Shown piece after piece: positions 16,907 through 23,328 of a stretch of 40,142 nt of DNA (its first letter is position 1; each line of letters opens with the position of its first letter). This DNA is from [Clostridium] leptum DSM 753 (lineage in GTDB: Bacteria; Bacillota; Clostridia; Oscillospirales; Acutalibacteraceae). Position numbers and translations under genes: made by a program. The notes below the pieces were generated by a model. The model made no database searches. It saw nothing but the letters and a program-made list of their open reading frames with translations, and had not been told where the DNA came from. Location: the NCBI GenBank assembly GCA_000154345.1, contig DS480336.1, forward strand, positions 1 to 40,142, given 5' to 3'.

Positions 16907-16986
16907 CGGTCACCTCCTTCATCGGATGAAGGGACCAAGGAGATGACCGATGTGCGGTCGGGTGCAAAAAAGTTTGAACTTTTTTG
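16904..16986 (-). promoter_or_regulatory. Repeated regulatory element, copy D
   Basis: A near copy of element C. CATCGGTCACCTCC (16904-16917) pairs with GGAGATGACCGATG (16939-16952) with one G-U wobble. Inside is the dyad CCTTCATC-G-GATGAAGG (16916-16932). CCGATGTGCGG follows at 16947-16957, then a perfect 10-bp A/T dyad CAAAAAAGTT-TG-AACTTTTTTG (16965-16986). It precedes the leader ORF at 16906 and the surface protein operon. Confidence 0.75.
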
Positions 16987-17219
16987 GGGATTGCTTCAGA
17001 TACGACAAAAAGTCCGCATCATCACGGCGTTGCCGACACCTTCGTGCCGTGACGCTCCGCCGCGGGGCGGAGCTGTCAGGCGCCCTTGACAATAGGGGCG
17101 TGGAGTCCCGAAAGCATGACAATCTGCCCGAGCCGCTCCTTGTCCACTCTCACCCTCGCCACGACGGGAACTCTCCATGCCGACGATGATCGGGGTTCCT
17201 GGGGTCGGGACGGGCTAAG
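16987..17219. other. Intergenic region with one GC-rich hairpin
   Basis: No gene that I can defend. GCTCCGCC (17054-17061) and GGCGGAGC (17066-17073) form a perfect stem with a four-base loop, a possible terminator at the boundary between the RHH gene and the surface protein operon. TTGACA occurs near 17087 but no convincing -10 box follows at the right distance. Confidence 0.5.
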
Positions 17220-18134
17220 TCAGTCGTGTTTAGCTAAAGCAATCACGGCGTCGCTGATGATCTGTTTGAGGGTGGCTTCGGGGTGGATGGTTTTCTGACG
17301 GGTTAGCCACTGGTCAAGTTCGGCGGACAGATAGAAGGAACGCGGGCGGGCGCGGGTGACAACGATGTGGTTGCCGAAGCCGTCAAGGGCGGCCGGGGGC
17401 TGTTCCATGCCGGCGGCCACGGCCAAGGCGTGGGTGATGATCGCGGCGATGCTGTGGGCGGGGTGGTCGATCCGCCATCCAGCCAGGAGGGATTCAGCGT
17501 CGTCGGTGAGGGTGACGCCGCGTTGGCGGCGGTCTGTTCCCGAGCTGAGGGCTGCCAGTGTTTCGAGGGTGGGGTTGTCGAGCCAGGCCCGCAGTGCGGT
17601 GTGGACGGTGCCGGTCATGGTGCCTGGGGCTCGTTCCAGGGCCGCGTCGACCTCGGAGTCGAGCCGAACCTGGATGGATCCGGGACCTTTGGGGATGTCC
17701 CCAGCTGGTCCCCCGCGGCGCGGCTGAACCGTGTCGGAGCCGGGCACGTCCAGGTGGCGGCGAAGTGCGACTCGCACGATGGTCGCCTTGGGAACGCCAA
17801 GTTCCTGGGCGGCTAAGGCGAGAGAGCGGTGGAGGTCGATGGGCAGTTTGAACACGCGGGGTGTCGGGGTGGCGCGTGTGGGGGTGGTGGGCTTTTTTGC
17901 TGGTTCGGCGGTGATCGGGTGGGCGGTGATGTAGTCGTCAATGAGGCGTACGGCCAGGCGGTAGGGGTGGGTTCTGGTGGTCTCAGCCATGGCGTCGAGG
18001 GCGTCACGCATGTCCGGGGAGACGGTGAGCATGACTGAGACTCCTCCGGCGCGGGAGGTGCCAGTGGCTCGCCCGCGGGTCGTCGAGGAGATGGTGTCGG
18101 GCACTTCTAGGGCTTCCGATAGCGCGGCGCGCAC
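17220..18134 (-). CDS. C-terminal part of a multi-RHH protein, after a frameshift
   Basis: About 304 residues carrying the end of RHH unit 3 and units 4-8. Each unit has a short strand (for example SVMLTVSP, RVFKLPID, SIQVRLDS) followed by two helices, the pattern of ribbon-helix-helix DNA-binding motifs. The frame starts in the middle of unit 3 (VRAALSEALEVPDT), which continues the N-terminal fragment at 18107-18589 without gap if one base is restored near 18130. An ATG at 18032 with GGAGGAG eight bases upstream could also let this half be made separately. RHH proteins act as dimers on short palindromes in plasmid partition, transfer and antitoxin control; a chain of eight is unusual. Confidence 0.65.
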   Translation of the reverse strand: MRAALSEALEVPDTISSTTRGRATGTSRAGGVSVMLTVSPDMRDALDAMAETTRTHPYRLAVRLIDDYITAHPITAEPAKKPTTPTRATPTPRVFKLPIDLHRSLALAAQELGVPKATIVRVALRRHLDVPGSDTVQPRRGGPAGDIPKGPGSIQVRLDSEVDAALERAPGTMTGTVHTALRAWLDNPTLETLAALSSGTDRRQRGVTLTDDAESLLAGWRIDHPAHSIAAIITHALAVAAGMEQPPAALDGFGNHIVVTRARPRSFYLSAELDQWLTRQKTIHPEATLKQIISDAVIALAKHD

Positions 18135-18589
18135 ACGGCAGCCCGGGAGACTCCGCGATAGGCGACGAGGGCGTCGAGGGCCAGGGCGAGGGTGTCGGGA
18201 ATGCGTAGCGCTAGTCCCGGGTTGGTGGCGTGAGGGCCTGTGGGTGCTGCTGGTTCGGCGGCGGCTGGATGGGCCGTCAGATAGTCAGCGAGGATGCGGG
18301 CGGCAACGTCGGCGCGGCTGGCGCGCTCGTCGGCGCCACGGTCTGCCAGAGCGGCACGGATCTGGGGGGTGACCGACAGCACCAGCGGAAACGTGTCGCC
18401 GGTGTGGGGACCCGGTGTGGCTCCACGCCGGTGGCCCGCACTGATCGGGTCAGGCAGGTGGAAAGCCTCGGCTAGGGCGGTGCGAGCGATGACCGCCCGG
18501 GCTACGTTGCGCCTTTCAGCTAATGCGTCGAGAGCGGCGCCTAGCTCGGCGGGAACGTCGATGCAGATTGAGGGGTTGCGGGCGGCCAT
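18107..18589 (-). CDS. N-terminal part of a multi-RHH protein, truncated by frameshift
   Basis: A 160-residue product carrying RHH unit 1 (PSICIDVPAELGAALDALAE, then RAVIARTALAEAF), unit 2 (FPLVLSVTPQIRAALAD) and the first half of unit 3 (LALRIPDTLALALDALVAYR). After VSRAAV the frame turns to CAPRYRKP and stops, whereas the -1 frame continues VRAALSEALEVPDT exactly as unit 1 predicts. The ATG at 18589 is preceded by AAAGGAG at eight bases, so transcription and initiation look intact. Either the gene carries a one-base deletion (GTGGTGCGC to GTGTGCGC) or the halves work separately; I see no classical slippery heptamer. Confidence 0.7.
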   Translation of the reverse strand: MAARNPSICIDVPAELGAALDALAERRNVARAVIARTALAEAFHLPDPISAGHRRGATPGPHTGDTFPLVLSVTPQIRAALADRGADERASRADVAARILADYLTAHPAAAEPAAPTGPHATNPGLALRIPDTLALALDALVAYRGVSRAAVCAPRYRKP

Positions 18590-18649
18590 GCTGGAGTCTC
18601 CTTTGGTAAACTTGCGATCGAGCGCGATGTTGTCGTGTTCGATCTGATT

Positions 18650-18681
18650 TGTGGGCCCTCGCTATTCGGCGAGGGCCCACA
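18650..18681. terminator. 13-bp perfect hairpin upstream of the multi-RHH gene
   Basis: TGTGGGCCCTCGC (18650-18662) and GCGAGGGCCCACA (18669-18681) are fully complementary with loop TATTCG. It could be a terminator insulating the RHH gene or a leader attenuator in its transcript; no clear T run identifies a direction. Confidence 0.65.
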
Positions 18682-18907
18682 TTGCGTTGTTATCGAGTTG
18701 GCTAAACGCCGGGCATGGCCTGCGGGCAGTGCTTCCGAAGAGTTTCCGCACCGGTGCACGTCATGCCGAGTCGGTGGCAGGTTCCCCCGCGTGAAACTTA
18801 TCTTAAGCCTAGACATTAACGGCCTGGTGGGCAAGTCGTTCTCCCTAGAGCTGTCCACTGCCCTCCCACTACCTGCGTGCTGGGTCTCTGCTAGCTGACA
18901 TGCACCG

Positions 18908-18956
18908 CCCATTGCTAGACGCTGTGCTGTGGCATGGCTGGACGTCTAGCAATGGG
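18908..18956. repeat. 14-bp inverted repeat containing GTCTAGC
   Basis: CCCATTGCTAGACG (18908-18921) and CGTCTAGCAATGGG (18943-18956) are perfect inverted copies 21 bases apart. The GTCTAGC core is the same word that recurs upstream of parA at 20165-20260. The spacing of two helical turns suits cooperative binding of a dimeric protein rather than a terminator. Likely binding sites for one of the RHH proteins or ParA's partner, by inference. Confidence 0.7.
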
Positions 18957-19160
18957 TTGACATCACCTTTAGGCTGGCAGCGCCCGAGGCCGCAGGCCAG
19001 AGGAAGCGGACAGCCTAACGATTGACGTCCCCCTCTCCTTTCCCCAACTTCCTGGAGTCGATGACCCGGAGATAGATCGATGTCTATGCATCGGTGCATC
19101 GATATACCTATGTATCTGTCTGTGGTTTTTAGAGGCCACCCCCCGTCGCCCCGGGCCGCT

Positions 19161-19194
19161 CAGCGATACCGCAAGGCTGTGTGGGATCAGCTGT
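19161..19194 (+). repeat. 34-bp exact copy of an internal tadA segment
   Basis: The 34 bases here, starting CAGCGATACCGCAAGG, are identical and in the same orientation to 23712-23745 inside the tadA/cpaF gene (codons for QRYRKAVWDQL). The flanks do not match. No frame is open here to use it as protein. Confidence 0.85.
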
Positions 19195-19443
19195 GCCGCT
19201 CCCCCGACATGGCAGACAGCACCCTGCGGACTGACTGACATGTGGCGCCGCGGAGGTCTCCCGCGGCGTCCGCTGGGGCGAGTGCATGCCTGTCAGCTCA
19301 TCTTTTATCGTCATGTTTCCCCTTGTCAGAGCGGTCTTTGCAAAGTGACAACGTTGGAGGGCTTGACGACAACGTCCTCGACAACCCCGAGGCGGTGATC
19401 TGTGTCTTGTCAGATCAACCGCAACGGGAAAGAGGCACCGCTG

Positions 19444-20130
19444 ATGTTCGCCACCACAGCTACCCTCAACGATGAGTGGGACCAGATTCGCGCCACTGAG
19501 ATCGATTGGCATGACTGCCCTGAACTGATGCACTGCGTCACCGCCGAGGATGTGCTGGCCGTCATCCCGGCCGCCCCCGACGCCATCTTGGGCTACCTCA
19601 TTACCCGGGCTCAGGGCGGTGACGAATTAGCCACCCGCACCATCGTGCAAGCGTTCGTCGGCAAGCTCATTCTGATGACCACGGCCACCAAGATGCGTCG
19701 CACCAATAACGGCTTCGACGATCTGTTGGCAGGTCTATGGGAGGTGATCATCACTTACCCGTTGGATCACCGCCCCGACAGGATTGCCGCAAACCTCATC
19801 CTCGACACGTTGCACCAAGTCACCCGGTTTTGGCGTGCTGATTCCCCCGAGAAGGAAGACGCTCACGGACTGGTGCCCTTCCCCGATACCCTCATCGCTC
19901 CCGAACCCGACGAGGATGTCACAGCGGCCCAGGCTATTGCTCTGGCCATCGACCGGAACTGGATCACCGAGGACCTGGCCCGCCTCATGAGCCACATTTA
20001 CTGCGACGGTATGACTGGAGTCGATGCGGCCCGTCTGCATGGTTGTGCTCCAGCCACGGTGCGCTCCCGGTGCCGCGACGGGCGGGCTGCGATGCGCCAC
20101 CACGCCGAGGCAATTTTGGCGGCCTGCTGA
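19444..20130 (+). CDS. Sigma-70-like regulator with region-4-type helix-turn-helix
   Basis: A 228-residue protein. Residues about 60-130 (AQGGDELATRTIVQAFVGKL, then NNGFDDLLAGLWEVI) resemble sigma region 2, and residues about 180-222 (LARLMSHIYCDGMTGVDAARLHGC, then ATVRSRCRDGRAAM) form a region-4-like helix-turn-helix. Sigma-like proteins of this type may direct transcription or act as DNA-binding regulators. Divergence is large and core-binding residues cannot be verified. The ATG at 19444 has GGGAAAGAGG eight to nine bases upstream and is preferred to the GTG at 19402. It lies between two GTCTAGC site clusters, upstream of parA and the Tad operon, which it might control. Confidence 0.6.
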   Translation: MFATTATLNDEWDQIRATEIDWHDCPELMHCVTAEDVLAVIPAAPDAILGYLITRAQGGDELATRTIVQAFVGKLILMTTATKMRRTNNGFDDLLAGLWEVIITYPLDHRPDRIAANLILDTLHQVTRFWRADSPEKEDAHGLVPFPDTLIAPEPDEDVTAAQAIALAIDRNWITEDLARLMSHIYCDGMTGVDAARLHGCAPATVRSRCRDGRAAMRHHAEAILAAC

Positions 20131-20164
20131 CCTGCCCCCGGGACGACACCATGCCACCCTGCAC

Positions 20165-20260
20165 GCTAGAGACGTAGCCGTGAATCTAGCCGCGCATCTA
20201 GCAATTGTTCCAGCTAGATTAATAGCGCACTGTCTAGCCGATATGCGGCTAGACAACTAG
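20165..20260. promoter_or_regulatory. Array of TCTAGC sites upstream of parA
   Basis: GCTAGA/TCTAGC words occur at 20165, 20185, 20197, 20213, 20233 and 20248, in both orientations, with a CTAG again at about 20257. The last strong pair forms the perfect inverted repeat GTCTAGCCG-ATATG-CGGCTAGAC (20232-20254). A smaller dyad ATGGCA...TGCCAT follows at 20265-20280. CTAG is normally rare in bacterial DNA, so the density is striking. This is probably a centromere (parS-like) and/or operator bound by the tandem-RHH protein made from the gene behind parA. Confidence 0.7.
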
Positions 20261-20324
20261 CTCGATGGCATGCTTGCCATTGGAAGGTGTGTCGGCCTCC
20301 CAAAATGCTGGAAGGAGCTTTAGC

Positions 20325-21254
20325 GTGCAGGACATGACCAGTCCTATTGACCGATCCCCGTTCGACCGCACTATTGCGGTGTGGAACCACAAGGGCGGCA
20401 CCTTCAAGACGTCCGTCGTGGCGAACCTGGGATACCTGTTCGCCGCCGGCGGCAACAAGGTGTTGATGGTCGACATGGACCCCCAGGCCAATCTCGACAT
20501 CGACGCTGGTATCCCTGCTGGGGAACGCGAACGAGGCGTAGGACTGGCCGAGGCGCTGCGTGAGGGGAATACCCTTCCCCCACCGCAGCATCTCAGCGAG
20601 AACCTTCACCTGATCAGTGGTGGCCCAGCCCTCAACGAATTCACCGACCCCGCCTCCCTCGCAGCCATCCTTGAGCGGGTCACAACCGCACGTTACGACC
20701 TTCTGGCCCAGGCGCTCGCACCACTAGCCTGGGACTACGACCTGATCTTCATCGACTCCGGGCCTGCTCAGACTCTGCTATCCCAGACCATCCTTGGAGT
20801 AGCCCGCTACCTAGTCGTGCCCACCCGCACCGATAACGCCTCGATCACTGGCCTCGTTGACGTCCAGGACGCCATCGACGGGGTCGCCACCTGCAACCCC
20901 GATCTGCAACTACTCGGCGTCGTACTAGCCGGGGTAGGCGCCCGCGCCACTCGGATCGCCGCCGATAAACGCCACGCCATTGACACGGTCCTGGGAACAG
21001 GAACCGTCTTCAATGCGGTCATCCACTACTCCGAAAAAGTGGCCGTACTCGCACGCCAACAAGGCAAAACCGTCGCCGAGCTAGCCGCCGAATACCACCA
21101 CACCCAGCCCGCCTACACCTACCTAGCCCAGGGCAAAAAGGTCCCCAACGTCGCCAAAGCGGCCGTCAGCATCGAAACTGATTATCTGAGGCTGGCCACC
21201 GAGATCAGTGACCGCATGTTCACCAGCGACGAGCAGGAGCCTGATCATGACTGA
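20325..21254 (+). CDS. parA: ParA-family ATPase
   Basis: A 309-residue protein with a deviant Walker A, KGGTFKTS (residues 23-30, signature lysine in KGG and K28; the family usually has KGGxGKTT), Walker A' region VLMVDMDPQANL (about 46-57) and a switch-like LIFIDSGPAQ (about 140). ParA ATPases position plasmids or, in Tad systems, place the machine at a cell pole. The neighbour is a tandem-RHH protein rather than an HTH ParB, as in type Ib partition systems. GAAGGAG is seven bases before the GTG at 20325; the ATG at 20334 is an alternative. Its stop overlaps the next start. Being the first gene of the Tad operon, it could serve plasmid segregation, pilus placement or both. Confidence 0.85.
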   Translation: MQDMTSPIDRSPFDRTIAVWNHKGGTFKTSVVANLGYLFAAGGNKVLMVDMDPQANLDIDAGIPAGERERGVGLAEALREGNTLPPPQHLSENLHLISGGPALNEFTDPASLAAILERVTTARYDLLAQALAPLAWDYDLIFIDSGPAQTLLSQTILGVARYLVVPTRTDNASITGLVDVQDAIDGVATCNPDLQLLGVVLAGVGARATRIAADKRHAIDTVLGTGTVFNAVIHYSEKVAVLARQQGKTVAELAAEYHHTQPAYTYLAQGKKVPNVAKAAVSIETDYLRLATEISDRMFTSDEQEPDHD

Positions 21255-21858
21255 CGATCCGACTCCATCCGAGCAGAACAACCCCACCAGCGACGACATG
21301 CGCTTGGCCGAAGAATGGGCCAATAGCGGCCGCACGGTGGGGGCCCTTCCGCACCGTCAACGGCCTAAAGGCTCTATTCCCCGCACCGCCGAACAGCCCC
21401 CTGTCTCGTCCCCTGCCACCCACACACCAGCCCCGAAGAAACCCCAGACGGCCACAACCACCCAGCCCGGACGCCAGCGGATCAACGTCACCGTCTACGT
21501 CGTCCCCGCACTCCACGAGCAACTGCGCTCCCGGTCGGCGGCGACGGGGGTGACGGTTTCGGATCTGGTGGTGCAGGCTTTAGCGTTCGTCGCCGATCAC
21601 GCAGCCAAGGCTGTCGCCGATGACCTGCGTGTCGAGACGGTCCCTGGTGATGAGGCTGGATTGTTCGATGTGACCCCATCGCGGCCAGTAGGGGTCGCCA
21701 AAACCCAGCTGGGGGTGCGAATGACCCGCCACAACAAGGATGGTTTGGACCAGCTGACCCGGACGAGTGGGGCCCGTGACCGCAGCCATCTTGTGTCTGT
21801 CGCCGTGCGCGACTATCTCGACTCCAACCCTGTAAAGAAAGGCCGACATGTCCGCTGA
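21247..21858 (+). CDS. Tandem ribbon-helix-helix protein, ParB-like partner of ParA
   Basis: A 203-residue protein. The first 75 residues are polar and Pro-rich, possibly the ParA-contacting tail; two RHH-like motifs follow: RINVTVYVVPALHEQLRSRS with VSDLVVQALAF (about 79-120) and TQLGVRMTRHNKDGLDQL with RSHLVSVAVRDYL (about 155-195). This suits a centromere-binding partner of ParA that also represses its own operon. The ATG at 21247 overlaps the parA stop and follows AGGAG at seven bases. Its 3' end overlaps the RcpC-like start by 11 bases, joining partition to the pilus genes. The target is likely the TCTAGC array upstream. Confidence 0.7.
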   Translation: MTDDPTPSEQNNPTSDDMRLAEEWANSGRTVGALPHRQRPKGSIPRTAEQPPVSSPATHTPAPKKPQTATTTQPGRQRINVTVYVVPALHEQLRSRSAATGVTVSDLVVQALAFVADHAAKAVADDLRVETVPGDEAGLFDVTPSRPVGVAKTQLGVRMTRHNKDGLDQLTRTSGARDRSHLVSVAVRDYLDSNPVKKGRHVR

Positions 21859-22513
21859 TGAAACTCCTGCCGCCCGGGGTGGGCGACGCTTTGATACGAC
21901 CGTCAAGCCCAGGCGCCGTCCCATGCTTATCGCCGCCGGTATCGCCATCGTGATAGTCGGCGCGCTCCTCATCACTCAGTTGATTCGCTCCGCCCAAACC
22001 GAGCATCGCGTGCTGGAAGTCCACGCCGATGTGGCTCGCGGCGAGGTCATCCGTGACACCGATCTGGTATCGGTGACTGTCGGCCAGGTCGACAACGTAT
22101 CAACGGTTCCCGCAGACCAGCTCGACTCACTGGTCGGCAAACGCGCCACGGCAGATCTTCGAGCCGGATCACTCTTGCCTGCTGGGGCTATCGGCCCGGC
22201 CGATGTCGTTCCAGCTCCGGGCAAGTCGCTGGTCGGGCTGAAGTTAGCCGCCGGACAGATCCCTATCGGAGACCTTGCTGCCGGGACGAAGCTGCGCCTG
22301 ATCCAGACGTCGGCACCCAGCGGCTCATCCACCACCACTGATAGCAGCACCAATACCGATGGCCAGTCGTGGGAGGCAACAATGGCGACCGGCACCAAAA
22401 AGACCGAGCAGGTCACCTTGATCAACGCCGAAGTGAACTCGCGTGATGCCGCCCGGATCGCCCAACTGACGTCACAGGGCCGTATCGCCGTAGTGAAGGA
22501 TCCGATCCGATGA
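21848..22513 (+). CDS. SAF-domain protein, RcpC/CpaB-like
   Basis: A 221-residue protein with a basic N-terminus, one membrane segment (about 27-46) and a SAF domain at about 52-125 (VLEVHADVARGEVIRDTDLV, VPADQLDSLVGKRATADL, RAGSLLPAGAI). SAF-domain proteins of the RcpC/CpaB type accompany Tad/Flp pilus operons and are thought to organise the extracellular side of the pilus, probably by binding wall carbohydrate. Overlapping frames on both sides (ParB-like upstream, TadZ-like downstream) show operon membership. Confidence 0.75.
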   Translation: MSADETPAARGGRRFDTTVKPRRRPMLIAAGIAIVIVGALLITQLIRSAQTEHRVLEVHADVARGEVIRDTDLVSVTVGQVDNVSTVPADQLDSLVGKRATADLRAGSLLPAGAIGPADVVPAPGKSLVGLKLAAGQIPIGDLAAGTKLRLIQTSAPSGSSTTTDSSTNTDGQSWEATMATGTKKTEQVTLINAEVNSRDAARIAQLTSQGRIAVVKDPIR

Positions 22514-23328
22514 GCACCATTGTTTTGACCAGCGTCTCGGGAGCCCCAGGGGTCACCACGACAGCGATCGGGCTGGGCAGGGTCTGGCCACAATCGAGCC
22601 TGGTCGTCGAGGATGACACCCACCACGCCATGCTGGCGGGCTACCTGCGAGCCTCCCAGCACGCCGAACCGAACCTGGCCGCAGTGGCGAACCTGACGTC
22701 GACTCCAACCAACGCCCAAACGGTGTGGGAATCTATCGCCAGACCCCTACCCACCGATGACCCAGTCGGCGGGCTGCGACGCAAAGGCATCCTCGGCCCG
22801 CCCACGCCGTGGTCTCGCGCAGGCATCGACCCCCGATGGGGATTCATGCTGGCCCTGTGGCGGCAACTGGAGGAGGCTGGCATCGACACCATCATCGATT
22901 TGGGTCGCCTAGCCACACCACTGACCTCAACGCCACACCTGATCGCCGCACCCATCGTCGAGGACGCCGACATGATCTTGGTGATGATCGAGGCGACACT
23001 ACGCGACATCGCCGGCGCCCGCACGATGGTGGAGGGACTCGCTGAGCAGATGAACTTGGCCGGCGCCCACCGACGTCTCGGACTGCTTGTCCACCGTGGC
23101 GGCGAGGCCCGCGGCGTCGCCGAGTTCAATGACAAGGAGATCACCTCGGCGTTACGACTCCCGGTCATCGGGGCCATTACCCATGACCCGGCCGGAGCCG
23201 CCCAACTCTCCGACGGGGTCGGGCAGCGGTTCGACAAGTCACGTCTGGCCCACTCACTATCAAAGGTGGCGGCCAGCCTCGTCGATGCCATAAACAAGCG
23301 CCACGCTGATGACGAGGAGGATCTGTGA
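22510..23328 (+). CDS. tadZ: TadZ/CpaE-like ParA-fold protein
   Basis: A 272-residue protein of the MinD/ParA fold. The N-terminal SGAPGVTTTAIGL is the degenerate P-loop typical of actinobacterial CpaE/TadZ proteins, without the signature lysine of true ParA, so ATP hydrolysis is doubtful. A later IDLGRLATPL corresponds to the switch II strand. TadZ proteins localise the Tad machine at the cell pole. The ATG overlaps the RcpC-like stop, and the stop overlaps the TadA start. Together with parA at 20325 the operon has two ParA-fold proteins, one probably active and one degenerate. Confidence 0.72.
   Translation: MSTIVLTSVSGAPGVTTTAIGLGRVWPQSSLVVEDDTHHAMLAGYLRASQHAEPNLAAVANLTSTPTNAQTVWESIARPLPTDDPVGGLRRKGILGPPTPWSRAGIDPRWGFMLALWRQLEEAGIDTIIDLGRLATPLTSTPHLIAAPIVEDADMILVMIEATLRDIAGARTMVEGLAEQMNLAGAHRRLGLLVHRGGEARGVAEFNDKEITSALRLPVIGAITHDPAGAAQLSDGVGQRFDKSRLAHSLSKVAASLVDAINKRHADDEEDL

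Larger units (their letters stand above)
18590..19443. other. Long regulatory region between divergent RHH and sigma-like genes
   Basis: About 850 bases without a gene I can support. It contains a 13-bp hairpin at 18650-18681, a 14-bp inverted repeat carrying GTCTAGC at 18908-18956, an A/T-rich stretch near 19072-19126 with overlapping CATCGAT/TGCATCG words, a 34-bp copy of tadA sequence at 19161-19194, a short stem CGCCGCGG...CCGCGGCG at 19246-19268, and GACAAC words at about 19347-19384 close to the sigma-like gene. An origin of transfer or partition site could lie here, but no known consensus is recognisable. Confidence 0.5.

Noticed and set aside
16950..17189. Plus-strand frames starting MCGRV at the repeated elements (also at 13186)
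   Set aside because: The shared start comes from the repeated DNA motif CCGATGTGCGG; downstream residues diverge at once and the minus strand is the coding direction.
18635..18898. An 87-codon plus-strand frame in the long intergenic region
   Set aside because: Starts in front of a strong hairpin and runs through it, no ribosome binding site, no protein-like pattern.
19072..19126. Overlapping CATCGAT/TGCATCG words considered as oriT or iterons
   Set aside because: The copies are irregular in spacing and sequence; only a loose likeness to the A/T-rich right window edge was found.
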